From the NCBI GenBank assembly GCA_022865365.1, contig JALHSW010000368.1:1-20403 (forward strand): a DNA stretch of 20,403 bases. Direction: 5' to 3'. The position numbers were made by a program, and so were the translations under genes. Below the pieces are notes generated by a model. It made no database searches and was not told where the DNA came from. It worked only from the letters and a program-made list of their open reading frames with translations. The stretch's first letter is position 1. Each line of letters starts with the position of its first letter. This DNA comes from Acidimicrobiia bacterium (lineage in GTDB: Bacteria; Actinomycetota; Acidimicrobiia; IMCC26256; PALSA-555). Shown here piece by piece: positions 9,795 through 17,281 of this stretch.

Positions 9795-11089
9795 GCTCGC
9801 CGATCACCGACCGCGGCCTCCGGCGCGCAATCGCGCTCTCCTCGGCCGGGACCACCGCGGCTCGCGTCACCGGCGCGGTCGGTGGCGTGCTCGCGGCACG
9901 GTTGCTCGGACCGACCGGGCGCGGCCAGCTCGCCATCCTCACTGTCGTCGGTGTCGTCGGCGCGACCGCGGCCGCGGCCGGGCTGCAGTTCTGGGTCGCG
10001 CGCGAGGTCGCCCGTTCCGGCGGCGTTCGGGTGGCGTGGCGCGTCGTCGTGCGCCACGCCGCGGTGATCGTCATGGTCGTCCCGCTCGTCGGCTTGCTTG
10101 TCGGGCCGGCCGTGGGGGCCTTCGCGGACGCCCCGCCGGAAGCGATCGCGGCGGCGGTCGGGCTCGCCTTCGCGGGCGCTCTCGCGTTCATCCTGCTCGC
10201 GCTGCCCCACGGCATGCGGGCGATGGGCGTCGTGGCGACCGCTACCACGACGGCGGGCGCGGTCTATCTCTCGGTGACCCTCGTGCGGTGCGTCGCGGGG
10301 GTCGAATCCGTGGCGCTGGTGCTCGTGGGCGCCGCTCTCGGACAGCTCGCCTCGGCGGCGGTGTCGTACCGGTTCGTGGCTCGGTCTCTGCGTGCACCCG
10401 GGGGCGACGAGACCCAGAGCCACACCCACGGTCACAAGGGCTGGACCGGCTACCGGACCGCGCTCGGGTTCGGTGCTCCGGGTGGTGCCGGCGAGCTCGT
10501 GCTCCTTTCGATGCTCCGCATCGATGTCCTGGTGGTGGCCGCGTTCCTCCCGCTCGAGGCGGTCGGCCTCTATGCGGTTGCGACTGCGCTCACCGAGATG
10601 CTCTGGGTCGTGCCCGACGGCGTCGCTCTGGTGGTGCTCCCGACGACGGCCCGAGACCCGCTCGCCTCGCGAACCCGGGCCCTGTTGGTCCCGACGCTGG
10701 CGCTCACCGCAGCCGCCGGCCTCGTACTGACGCTGATCGACGCGCCCCTCGTGAGGGCGCTCTTCGGCGCGTCGTTCGCGGGCGCGACTGCGGCCGTCCC
10801 GTTCCTCGCGGTCGCCGCGGTGGCCGGGGGTGCGTGGAAGGTCATCGGGGCCGAGGTCGTTGCGCACGGTCGCACCGCACCGCGACTCTGGAGCGCCTCC
10901 GCCGGGCTCGTCACCATGCTCGCCGTGGATCTCGTCTCGGTCACGAGACTCGGGATCGAGGGCGCCGCGCTGGGCTCAGCGTGTGGCTACCTGGTCGCGG
11001 CCCTCGTCATGTCCCGTGCGTGGGCCATGCAGCTGCGACAGACCGCGATGCCCGTGACGGCGCAGCCCGCCGGCAGGAGTGCAGCGTGA
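9791..11089 (+). CDS. Wzx-like lipid-linked oligosaccharide flippase (MOP superfamily)
   Basis: A 432-residue, almost wholly hydrophobic protein with about 12 helices. It starts with an amphipathic RGLRRAIALSS segment and GAVGGVLAARLLGPTGRGQ, the usual opening of polysaccharide-export flippases, where the first helix ends in a GP.G.G turn. A second half with VGLYAVATALTEMLW repeats the fold. Family members move undecaprenyl-linked oligosaccharides across the cytoplasmic membrane. A His-rich stretch (SHTHGHKG) lies in the middle loop, of unknown meaning. The ATG at 9791 overlaps the transferase stop (ATGA), indicating translational coupling, and its own stop overlaps the next gene the same way. 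The function rests on topology, opening motif and context rather than on a diagnostic residue. Confidence 0.82.
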   Translation: MSSPITDRGLRRAIALSSAGTTAARVTGAVGGVLAARLLGPTGRGQLAILTVVGVVGATAAAAGLQFWVAREVARSGGVRVAWRVVVRHAAVIVMVVPLVGLLVGPAVGAFADAPPEAIAAAVGLAFAGALAFILLALPHGMRAMGVVATATTTAGAVYLSVTLVRCVAGVESVALVLVGAALGQLASAAVSYRFVARSLRAPGGDETQSHTHGHKGWTGYRTALGFGAPGGAGELVLLSMLRIDVLVVAAFLPLEAVGLYAVATALTEMLWVVPDGVALVVLPTTARDPLASRTRALLVPTLALTAAAGLVLTLIDAPLVRALFGASFAGATAAVPFLAVAAVAGGAWKVIGAEVVAHGRTAPRLWSASAGLVTMLAVDLVSVTRLGIEGAALGSACGYLVAALVMSRAWAMQLRQTAMPVTAQPAGRSAA

Positions 11090-12063
11090 GCGCCTCGCCG
11101 ACCGGCCTTTCCACCGGGCCGGTCCGGGGCGTCGGCGTCGGGACGGTCGGAGCGACCGCGATCGTGGCCAGCGTGGTCATCGTCGCGTTCCATCGGCCGG
11201 CGCCCCTGGCGCGTCTGCTCGACGCGATCGTCACGCCAGACCTCGAGGTCGTCGTGGTGAACGTCGGCGATGACCCGGCGGTGAGCGATGTCATCGCGAG
11301 CGGGGCGCGCGGCGTGGTCGAGATTGCAGTCCGCGGAAACCCCGGCTTTGCCGCGGGCGTGAACGCGGGTGTTGCGGCCGCGCGCGGCAATGTCGTGGTG
11401 TTCATGAATGACGATGCAACGCTCGGCCCGGCAGACCTTCGGGCGCTGACGGACGCCGTCGTCGCGGGCGCCGACGTGGCGGTGCCACGCGTCGTCGACT
11501 CCGATGGTCGCGTCGAGCGCACGATCGCGGCCCTCCCCACGCCGAAGGCGCTGGCCTGCGAGTGGCTGATCCTCCCGGATGAGCCAATCGGGGCGCTGCG
11601 CAGACACCTGCACGTCGAGAAGTGGCGCCTGCCCTCCCGTCCCGAACGCGTCGATGCCGTGGCCGCGGTGGCGGTCGCGGTCCGGCGAACGCTCGTCGTG
11701 AACGAGCCGATGCCGGAGGGGTACTTCCTGTACTGGGAGGAGTCGGAGTGGTTCTGGAATCTCCGCGAGCGGGGCGCGCGGGTCGAGTATCGACCCGAGG
11801 CGACATGCCGACACGACGGTGGCCGTTCCGATGTGCGTCCCGAGAAGTCGCGCCTGCTGGCTCGGAACGCGGTCCGGTGCGTCCGTCGCACCCAGGGTCG
11901 AGGCGCGGGAGTCGCGGCCTACGTGATCGTCGTACTCTGGAACGCTCGGCTCGCCATCGCCGACGGTGCCCGAGCGGGGCTCGGACGGGTGCCGCGCACG
12001 CAGGCACACGCACGCCGCGCCGGATTCCGTGCCGCGATCGGCTCGTGGCGGGAGCTGCGATGA
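11086..12063 (+). CDS. Family 2 glycosyltransferase (rhamnosyltransferase-like)
   Basis: A 325-residue protein of the GT-A fold. The first 26 residues are low in complexity. The domain then opens with ASVVIVAFHRPAPLARLL (28-45). NPGFAAGVNAGVAAARG (85-101) is the hallmark of WbbL-like family 2 enzymes. VVFMNDDA (104-111) is the metal-binding Asp motif. The acceptor region follows with GYFLYWEESEWFWNLRERG (212-230). The usual Glu-Asp-x-Asp is here EESE (218-221), within the range seen in the family. A C-terminal hydrophobic segment (about 274-291) may anchor it. It should add one sugar from a nucleotide donor to the lipid-linked chain on the cytosolic face. GTG 11086 overlaps the flippase stop by four bases. 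A later start near residue 27 is possible but would lose the coupling. Confidence 0.88.
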   Translation: MSASPTGLSTGPVRGVGVGTVGATAIVASVVIVAFHRPAPLARLLDAIVTPDLEVVVVNVGDDPAVSDVIASGARGVVEIAVRGNPGFAAGVNAGVAAARGNVVVFMNDDATLGPADLRALTDAVVAGADVAVPRVVDSDGRVERTIAALPTPKALACEWLILPDEPIGALRRHLHVEKWRLPSRPERVDAVAAVAVAVRRTLVVNEPMPEGYFLYWEESEWFWNLRERGARVEYRPEATCRHDGGRSDVRPEKSRLLARNAVRCVRRTQGRGAGVAAYVIVVLWNARLAIADGARAGLGRVPRTQAHARRAGFRAAIGSWRELR

Positions 12064-13082
12064 CCACGGTGCTCATCGACTGGCTCGGTCGGGGCGGGAT
12101 CGCTCAGTGCACCGAGGCGTGGGCCCGGGAGCTGAGGGCGCCCGGCCACGACGTCGTGATCGTCACTCGGGCCGGACGCGAGCTCGAGGCCGACGATCTC
12201 ACCACGGTCGGAGCCGACGGGTGCGGTCGGCTCGGCGCGCATGCCGCGATCGTCGCCGCCGCGGCACGCGAGATCCGTGCCCGTCGCCCTACGTGGGTGG
12301 TGGTGCAGAACTACGTGGTCCCCGCGCTCGAGCGCCCCGTGTACCGGGCGGCGCGTGACGTGGGCGCGCGAGTGGCGATTGTGGTGCACGACGACCGGTT
12401 GCATACGTGGCGAGCCGGGACGCACGTTGGCCTCGCGGGAGAGCTCCGTCGTGCGGACGAAGTGATCGCCCACACTCACCACGTCGCCGATCGGGTGCAG
12501 GCGCGGGTCGGCCGATCCGTCCGTGTGATTGAGCATCCGATCCAGGTTGGGATGCTGCGGACGCCGCCCATCGAGCCCACCCTCGATATGGGCGATGCGT
12601 TCGTCGCCGCCCATTTCGGCGTGCTCCGGCGCCGCTACAAGGGGACGAAGATCGTCGAGGAGCTCGTGGGCCGGGTGCCGCGCTGGAGTGTCATCACACT
12701 CGGCGTCGGTGCACCCGCGTCGCGGCCTGGTCTCGTCTCGGTTCCCGGGTGGGTCGAGGCCGGCGCGCTCGTCGGTGCTGTGGCCAACAGCGATGCGGTG
12801 CTGCTCCCGTACCAGCACGCGACGCAGAGTGGTGCCGTCGTGCTGGCTCAGGCGCTGGGCGCGGTGCCCGTCGTCAGTGCGGTCGGAGGCATCCCGGAGC
12901 AGGTGACCGACGGGGTCGACGGGATCCTGATCCCCGCCGGCGCGGGGCTGGACGCATGGGCGGGCGCCCTCGAGCAGCTGTCCGACGACGAGCGCCGCAA
13001 GGAGCTCATCGACGCGGGTCGGGAGCGGGTTTGGTCTGCCCACGAACGGTTCGTGTGTGCGGTCGTGGAGCTGGTCCGGTGA
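12060..13082 (+). CDS. Family 4 glycosyltransferase (GT-B fold)
   Basis: A 340-residue cytosolic protein with two Rossmann-like domains. The N-terminal domain begins VLIDWLGRGGIAQCTEAWA, with the Gly-rich acceptor loop. The C-terminal donor domain includes HFGVLRRRYKGTKIVEEL (185-202), then DAVLLPYQHATQSGAVVLAQALG (245-267 in three pieces) and VVSAVGGIPEQV. Family 4 retaining enzymes normally carry an E-x7-E motif in that last region. Here the positions read Gln (Q256 and Q264), a variant known in a subset of the family. The role is transfer of one sugar to the growing lipid-linked chain; donor and linkage are unknown. ATG 12060 overlaps the previous stop (ATGA), and the next gene overlaps by four bases. 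Confidence 0.87.
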   Translation: MTTVLIDWLGRGGIAQCTEAWARELRAPGHDVVIVTRAGRELEADDLTTVGADGCGRLGAHAAIVAAAAREIRARRPTWVVVQNYVVPALERPVYRAARDVGARVAIVVHDDRLHTWRAGTHVGLAGELRRADEVIAHTHHVADRVQARVGRSVRVIEHPIQVGMLRTPPIEPTLDMGDAFVAAHFGVLRRRYKGTKIVEELVGRVPRWSVITLGVGAPASRPGLVSVPGWVEAGALVGAVANSDAVLLPYQHATQSGAVVLAQALGAVPVVSAVGGIPEQVTDGVDGILIPAGAGLDAWAGALEQLSDDERRKELIDAGRERVWSAHERFVCAVVELVR

Positions 13083-14068
13083 CCGTCACCCTGCAGCCGG
13101 CCGCGTCCCTGTTGCTGATCGTCCGGGACGAACCGCTCGATCGGCTCGAGCGGTTGCTCGACGGTCTCGCAGCGCAACGCGGCGTCGGGGCGCTCGAGTT
13201 GCTCATCGGCGCGCCGGTCTCGGAGCATGACCGCCTCGGGACGCTGTGTACGAGCGGCGTGGTCGGGCGCGTCGTCCTCGTCGACAACCCGACCGGTGCC
13301 CGCAGCGCTGGGCTCAACCGCCTCGTCGAGGTCGCGACGGCACCCGTGGTGGTGCGGGTCGACGCACGGTCTCGTCCGCCCGAGGACTACGTCGCCCGCT
13401 GCCTCGCGCGCCTCGACGCGGCTCCGGGGATCGGCGTGGTGGGCGCGATCCAACGCCCGGCGACCGCACGTCCCGACGTCCGCAGCCGCGGCATCACCCG
13501 CGCGCTCGGCAACCCGTGGCTCCTCGGCGGCGCGCGCTACCGGCGCTCGGGCGGCGGCGGGCCGGCCGACACGGCCTACCTCGGCGCGTTCCGCCGCGAC
13601 GAGCTCCGGGTGCTGGGGGGCTACGACGAACGCCTCGATGCCAACGAGGACTTCGAGCTCTGCGCCCGCTACCGGTCGGCCGGCGCGGCGGTGTGGGTCG
13701 AGCCCGGACTCGAGGTCGCCTACGAGCCACGCCAGACGTACCGGTCGCTCTGGAGGCAGTACCGCGCCTTCGGAATGTCGAAGGTCGTCTTCTGGCGGCT
13801 GACGGGCCGCGCACCGAACGCGCGTCAGACGGCGGCGCTCGGAGGTGCGGCCGCGACAGCCGCGATCGGTGTGGTCACGTTGGTGCGGCGACCGGCGAGC
13901 TCGGTAGCGCTGATCGCAGCTGGTGTCGCCACGGTCGTGATCGTGGACCACGTCGCCGCGCCCGCCGAACGTGATGTGCGCGTCCGGGTCGCGGCGGGCG
14001 CGGCCTACGTGACGGTGATCGGGGCGTGGATCTCGGGAATTGCCCGCGCCCTCGTCCGGGTCAGGTGA
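13079..14068 (+). CDS. Family 2 glycosyltransferase, ExoA-like, with C-terminal membrane helices
   Basis: A 329-residue protein. The GT-A core contains LVDNPTGARSAGLNRLVEVA (67-86), VVVRVDARSRP (90-100) with the Asp metal ligand, and DTAYLGAFRRDELRVLGGYDE (164-184, in two blocks). LDANEDFELCARYRSAG (187-203) carries the catalytic-base region. WRQYRAFGMSKV (225-236) corresponds to the QYxxYGxGK-type segment of processive or membrane-bound family 2 enzymes such as succinoglycan ExoA. Three hydrophobic stretches (about 251-268, 274-290, 303-319) would anchor it at the membrane. GTG 13079 overlaps the previous stop. It is the last gene of the glycan operon, and its stop lies within the 3' end of the convergent nadA gene. 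Confidence 0.87.
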   Translation: MTVTLQPAASLLLIVRDEPLDRLERLLDGLAAQRGVGALELLIGAPVSEHDRLGTLCTSGVVGRVVLVDNPTGARSAGLNRLVEVATAPVVVRVDARSRPPEDYVARCLARLDAAPGIGVVGAIQRPATARPDVRSRGITRALGNPWLLGGARYRRSGGGGPADTAYLGAFRRDELRVLGGYDERLDANEDFELCARYRSAGAAVWVEPGLEVAYEPRQTYRSLWRQYRAFGMSKVVFWRLTGRAPNARQTAALGGAAATAAIGVVTLVRRPASSVALIAAGVATVVIVDHVAAPAERDVRVRVAAGAAYVTVIGAWISGIARALVRVR

Positions 14069-15155
14069 TCTCGAGCATGCGCTCGAGCGCGACGCGTGCC
14101 CACTTCGTGGTGTGGGCATCGACGGCGATCTGATTCACGACGTGCCCGTCGACCAGCGACTCGAGGCACCACGCGAGGTGGGGCTCGTCGATGCGGAACA
14201 TGGTGGCGCAGGGGCACACCAGCGGATCGAGTGACACGACCGTCTTGTCGGGGTTCTCGACTGCGAGCCGTTGCACCATGTGGATCTCGGTGCCGATCGC
14301 CAGCGTGGAGCCGGCCGGCGCGGCGGTGACCCACTCGAGGATGCGCTCGGTCGAGCCGACCTTGTCGGCCAGCTCGGCGACCTCGTGCATGCACTCCGGG
14401 TGCACGATCACCTCGCCGCCGGGGTGCTCGGCGCGGAATGCCTCGACGTGCTTGGGCAAGAAGCGCTGGTGGACGGTGCAGTGGCCCTTCCAGAGGAGGA
14501 TCTTCGCCTCCTTCACGTCGCGCTCGTCGAGACCGCCGAGGTCGCGGTGCGGGTTCCACACGCGCATGTTCGACTCGTCGTAGCCCATCTGGTACCCGGT
14601 GTTGCGGCCGAGGTGCTGGTCGGGGAAGAACAACACGCGGTCACCGCGCTCGAAGGCCCACTCGAGTGACGCGCGCGCGTTCGACGACGTGCAGACCGAG
14701 CCGCCGTGCTCGCCGACGAAGGCCTTGAGTGCCGCCGACGAGTTCATGTAGGTGATCGGGACCACGCGATCGATGTCGGTGATCGCTGCGATCTCTTCCC
14801 AGGCCTCCTCGACCTGATCGATGTCGGCCATGTCGGCCATCGAACAACCGGCGTTGAGGTCGGGGAGGATCACGTGCTGGTGGTCGGCGGTGAGCACGTC
14901 GGCCGCTTCCGCCATGAAGTGCACGCCACAGAACACGATCGTGTCGGCTTCGTCGTGCTCTGCGGCCCACTGCGCGAGCTTGAACGAGTCGCCGCGCAGG
15001 TCGGCCCAGCGGATCACCTCGGGTCGTTGGTAGTGATGCCCGAGGACGAGGAGACGCCTCCCGAGCACGTCCTTGGCCGCCTGGATCCAGGAAGCGAGGT
15101 CGTCAGGGCTCGCGAGGGTGTAGCGGTCCGGCAGGGGAGCCTGGAGTCGCAGCAT
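14061..15155 (-). CDS. nadA: Quinolinate synthase
   Basis: NadA condenses iminoaspartate with dihydroxyacetone phosphate to quinolinate, in NAD synthesis, using a [4Fe-4S] cluster. The 364-residue protein shows GHHYQRPEV (39-47), GDSFKLA (55-61), FCGVHFMAE (75-83) and LNAGCSMADMAD (100-111). It also has TYMNSSAALKA (135-145), CTSSNA (155-160), FFPDQHLGRNTG (176-187), WKGHCTVHQRF (222-232), HPEC (252-255) and CPCATMFRIDEPHL (314-327). Cluster ligands are most likely C104, C226 and one of C314/C316. ATG 15155 is chosen because GAGGAG (15168-15163) lies seven bases before it; upstream codons in frame are not conserved. NadA is usually encoded next to nadB and nadC, but neither is in the window. 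The stop is shared tail-to-tail with the glycan operon. Confidence 0.97.
   Translation of the reverse strand: MLRLQAPLPDRYTLASPDDLASWIQAAKDVLGRRLLVLGHHYQRPEVIRWADLRGDSFKLAQWAAEHDEADTIVFCGVHFMAEAADVLTADHQHVILPDLNAGCSMADMADIDQVEEAWEEIAAITDIDRVVPITYMNSSAALKAFVGEHGGSVCTSSNARASLEWAFERGDRVLFFPDQHLGRNTGYQMGYDESNMRVWNPHRDLGGLDERDVKEAKILLWKGHCTVHQRFLPKHVEAFRAEHPGGEVIVHPECMHEVAELADKVGSTERILEWVTAAPAGSTLAIGTEIHMVQRLAVENPDKTVVSLDPLVCPCATMFRIDEPHLAWCLESLVDGHVVNQIAVDAHTTKWARVALERMLEIT
14070..14087 (+). terminator. Hairpin at the end of the glycan operon, inside the nadA coding end
   Basis: CTCGAGC (14070-14076) and GCTCGAG (14081-14087) pair perfectly over 7 bp around an ATGC loop. It begins two bases after the stop of the last glycosyltransferase gene. 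No T-run follows. On the other strand the same bases encode the last residues of NadA (Leu-Glu-Arg-Met-Leu-Glu), so one sequence may serve both as coding end and as a transcription stop. Confidence 0.45.
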
Positions 15156-15370
15156 GTAGTTGCTCCTCAAGTTGAGTACCTGGTGGGTGCGGGCCCGGTG
15201 ATGGCCGGCGGGGACAGCCTGGTCGCCCACCGCGGGGATGTCGGCCCCGGGTCCGAATTGTGACCGGGGACTACCAGGCCCGGCCTTGACCGAGCATAAC
15301 GCCGGGGCATCCCGTGGTGATTCCCAGGCGAGCGGCGCTCGCAGGGGGAGGAGGATGGGACACTGGAGGC
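15156..15370. promoter_or_regulatory. Divergent intergenic region between nadA and uvrC
   Basis: These 215 bases separate two divergent genes. For nadA the ribosome-binding site GAGGAG (15168-15163) overlaps a palindrome CTCAA-G-TTGAG (15166-15176). An inverted repeat CCCCGG (15245-15250) with CCGGGG (15264-15269) surrounds a 13-base loop. TATGCT on the minus strand (15298-15293) fits a loose -10 for nadA, without a clear -35. Near uvrC there is a GA-rich tract (15344-15354) and a -10-like GACACT (15359-15364). No LexA box was seen. Confidence 0.5.
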
Positions 15371-15373
15371 GTG
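15359..15373 (+). promoter_or_regulatory. Putative -10 element and leaderless start of uvrC
   Basis: GACACT (15359-15364) is followed by six bases and then the GTG start at 15371, the same spacing as at uvrA. GGAGG (15365-15369) ends only one base before the GTG, too close to work as a normal ribosome-binding site. Other purine-rich sites upstream are 17 bases away. A leaderless start fits best, though no -35 is evident. Confidence 0.42.
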
Positions 15374-17251
15374 CAGCGTCCCGAGGCCGGCTCGATCCCC
15401 ACCACGCCGGGCTCGTACCAGTTCAAGGACGCCCGCGGGCGCGTGATCTACGTCGGCAAGGCGAAGAGCCTGCGGAGCCGCCTGTCGAACTACTTCGGCC
15501 CTCCCGATTCGCTCCTGCCTCGGACACGGCAGATGGTCGCGGTCGCCGCGACGGTCGAGTGGATCGAGGTGAGCAACGAGGTCGAGGCGCTCTTCCTCGA
15601 ATACAACCTGATCAAGACGCATCACCCGCGCTTCAACATCCGGTACAAGGACGACAAGTCGTACCCGTACCTCGCCGTCACGCTCGACGAAGAGTGGCCC
15701 CGGGCGATGGTGACCCGAGGTGCGAAGCGCAAGGGCGTGCGCTACTTCGGTCCCTACGCTCACGCGTACGCGATCCGCGAGACCCTCGACCTGCTGCTCC
15801 GGACCTTCCCGATCCGTACGTGCACGAATGCCAAGTTCGACCGGCACCAGCGTCTCGGGCGGCCCTGCCTCTACGCGCACATCGAGAAGTGCGCCGCCCC
15901 GTGCGTCGGCGACGTCACCGCGGAGGAGTACGCAGGGCTGGTCGCCGAGCTCGTCACGTTCCTCGACGGCGAGACCGCACCGGTCGTCGACCGGCTCGAA
16001 CGTTCGATGCGCGAGGCGTCCGGCGAGATGGAGTACGAGCGGGCCGCCCGGCTCCGCGACCAGCTCACCTCGGTTCGCAAGGCGATCGAACGCCAACAGA
16101 TGGTCGCGCCGAAGGAGGAGAACCTCGACGTGATCGGGCTCGCGGAGGACGAGCTCGAAGCGTCGGTCCAGCTCTTCTTCGTCCGCAAGGGCCGCGTGGT
16201 CGGGCGCCGGGGTCTCGTGGTCGACAAGGTCGAAGATCTCGACACTCCCGCCCTGATCGAGCGGACGCTGGAGCAGCTCTACGCCGGCGCGCCGCCCGAG
16301 GACGTGCCGCGTGAGGTCCTCGTCCCGGTGGAGCCGGCCGATCCAGCCCTGGCCGAGGCGTTCCTGTCCGAGGTCCGTGGGGCCCGGGTGCGCGTACGCG
16401 TCCCGCAGCGGGGCGAGAAGCGCGAGCTCCTCGCCACCGTGACCCGCAATGCGACCGACGCGTTCGCACAGCACAAGCTCCGCCGCGCGTCCGATCACAA
16501 CGCACGGGCACGGGCGCTCACCGCGCTCCAGGAGGCATTGGGCCTGACGGAGGCACCGCTTCGCATCGAGTGCTTCGATATCTCGAACCTCCAGGGCACC
16601 GAGATCGTGGGCTCGATGGTCGTGATGGAGGACGCGCTCGCGAAGCGCTCCGACTACCGGCGGTTCAAGGTCCGCGACCAAGAGGGCCAGGACGACTTCG
16701 CGGCGATGGAGGAGGTGCTCACGCGCCGGTTCCAGCGGTACCTCGACGAGCGCGACGAGGGCGCACGCGCAGGCAAGCGGTTCGCCTACCCCCCGAACCT
16801 GCTCGTCGTCGACGGTGGGCGGGGACAGCTCAACGTCGCGGTGCGGGTGCTCGAGGAGCTCGGGCTCGAAGACATCGCAGTGGCATCGCTCGCGAAGCGC
16901 CTCGAAGAGGTGTACCTGCCGCATCGAGCAGAGCCAGTGCGCATCGCACGCGACTCCGGGGCGCTGTACTTGCTCCAACAGGTGCGCGACGAGGCGCATC
17001 GCTTCGCGATCACGTATCACCGCAAGCTGCGCGAGAAGAAGGCCACCGTGTCGGTACTCGACGAAGTCCCCGGCCTCGGTCCCACGCGACGCACTCGCCT
17101 GCTGCGAGAGTTCGGGTCGGTGAAGAAGCTGCGGGAGATGTCGGAGGAGGACCTGGTCGAGCTCGCGTGGCTCCCCGAGAACGTCGGCCGGGCGCTGCAC
17201 GAGCGCCTGCACAGCGGCTCGCCCGCACCCGGTGGCCGGGCCCGATCGTGA
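15371..17251 (+). CDS. uvrC: UvrABC excinuclease subunit C
   Basis: UvrC makes both incisions around the lesion bound by UvrB. The 626-residue product has an N-terminal GIY-YIG nuclease domain (TTPGSYQFKD and VIYVGKAKSLRSRLSNYF, 11-42; GSY and YVG replace GIY and YIG). The four cysteines C151, C166, C174 and C178 have the spacing of the iron-sulfur site reported for E. coli UvrC. A UVR motif (about 212-236) binds UvrB. The RNase H-like nuclease domain contains CFDISNLQGTEIVGSMVV and VDGGRGQLN, with its Asp residues. A helix-hairpin-helix pair (VPGLGPTRRTRLL, FGSVKKLREM) ends the protein. GTG 15371 fits the family N-terminus; an in-frame GTG at 15314 would add 19 unconserved residues. rapZ begins 26 bases after the stop. 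Confidence 0.97.
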   Translation: MQRPEAGSIPTTPGSYQFKDARGRVIYVGKAKSLRSRLSNYFGPPDSLLPRTRQMVAVAATVEWIEVSNEVEALFLEYNLIKTHHPRFNIRYKDDKSYPYLAVTLDEEWPRAMVTRGAKRKGVRYFGPYAHAYAIRETLDLLLRTFPIRTCTNAKFDRHQRLGRPCLYAHIEKCAAPCVGDVTAEEYAGLVAELVTFLDGETAPVVDRLERSMREASGEMEYERAARLRDQLTSVRKAIERQQMVAPKEENLDVIGLAEDELEASVQLFFVRKGRVVGRRGLVVDKVEDLDTPALIERTLEQLYAGAPPEDVPREVLVPVEPADPALAEAFLSEVRGARVRVRVPQRGEKRELLATVTRNATDAFAQHKLRRASDHNARARALTALQEALGLTEAPLRIECFDISNLQGTEIVGSMVVMEDALAKRSDYRRFKVRDQEGQDDFAAMEEVLTRRFQRYLDERDEGARAGKRFAYPPNLLVVDGGRGQLNVAVRVLEELGLEDIAVASLAKRLEEVYLPHRAEPVRIARDSGALYLLQQVRDEAHRFAITYHRKLREKKATVSVLDEVPGLGPTRRTRLLREFGSVKKLREMSEEDLVELAWLPENVGRALHERLHSGSPAPGGRARS

Positions 17252-17259
17252 TGGAGCAG

Positions 17260-17281
17260 GCATGATCGAGTCCAATCATGC
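17260..17281 (+). repeat. Inverted repeat enclosing the rapZ start codon
   Basis: GCATGAT (17260-17266) and ATCATGC (17275-17281) are perfect inverted copies around 8 bases. The right arm contains the ATG start of rapZ (17278-17280). In RNA the stem could extend by a G-U and an A-U pair. It could hide the start codon or serve as a protein-binding site. No ribosome-binding site with normal spacing precedes the ATG. Confidence 0.5.

Noticed and set aside
15314..15370. Upstream GTG start for uvrC
   Set aside because: Adds 19 unconserved, Gly-rich residues before the normal N-terminus and would lie upstream of the -10-like element.
15167..17275. 702-residue minus-strand open frame opposite uvrC
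   Set aside because: Fully antisense to uvrC, whose domains are intact, and without recognisable motifs.
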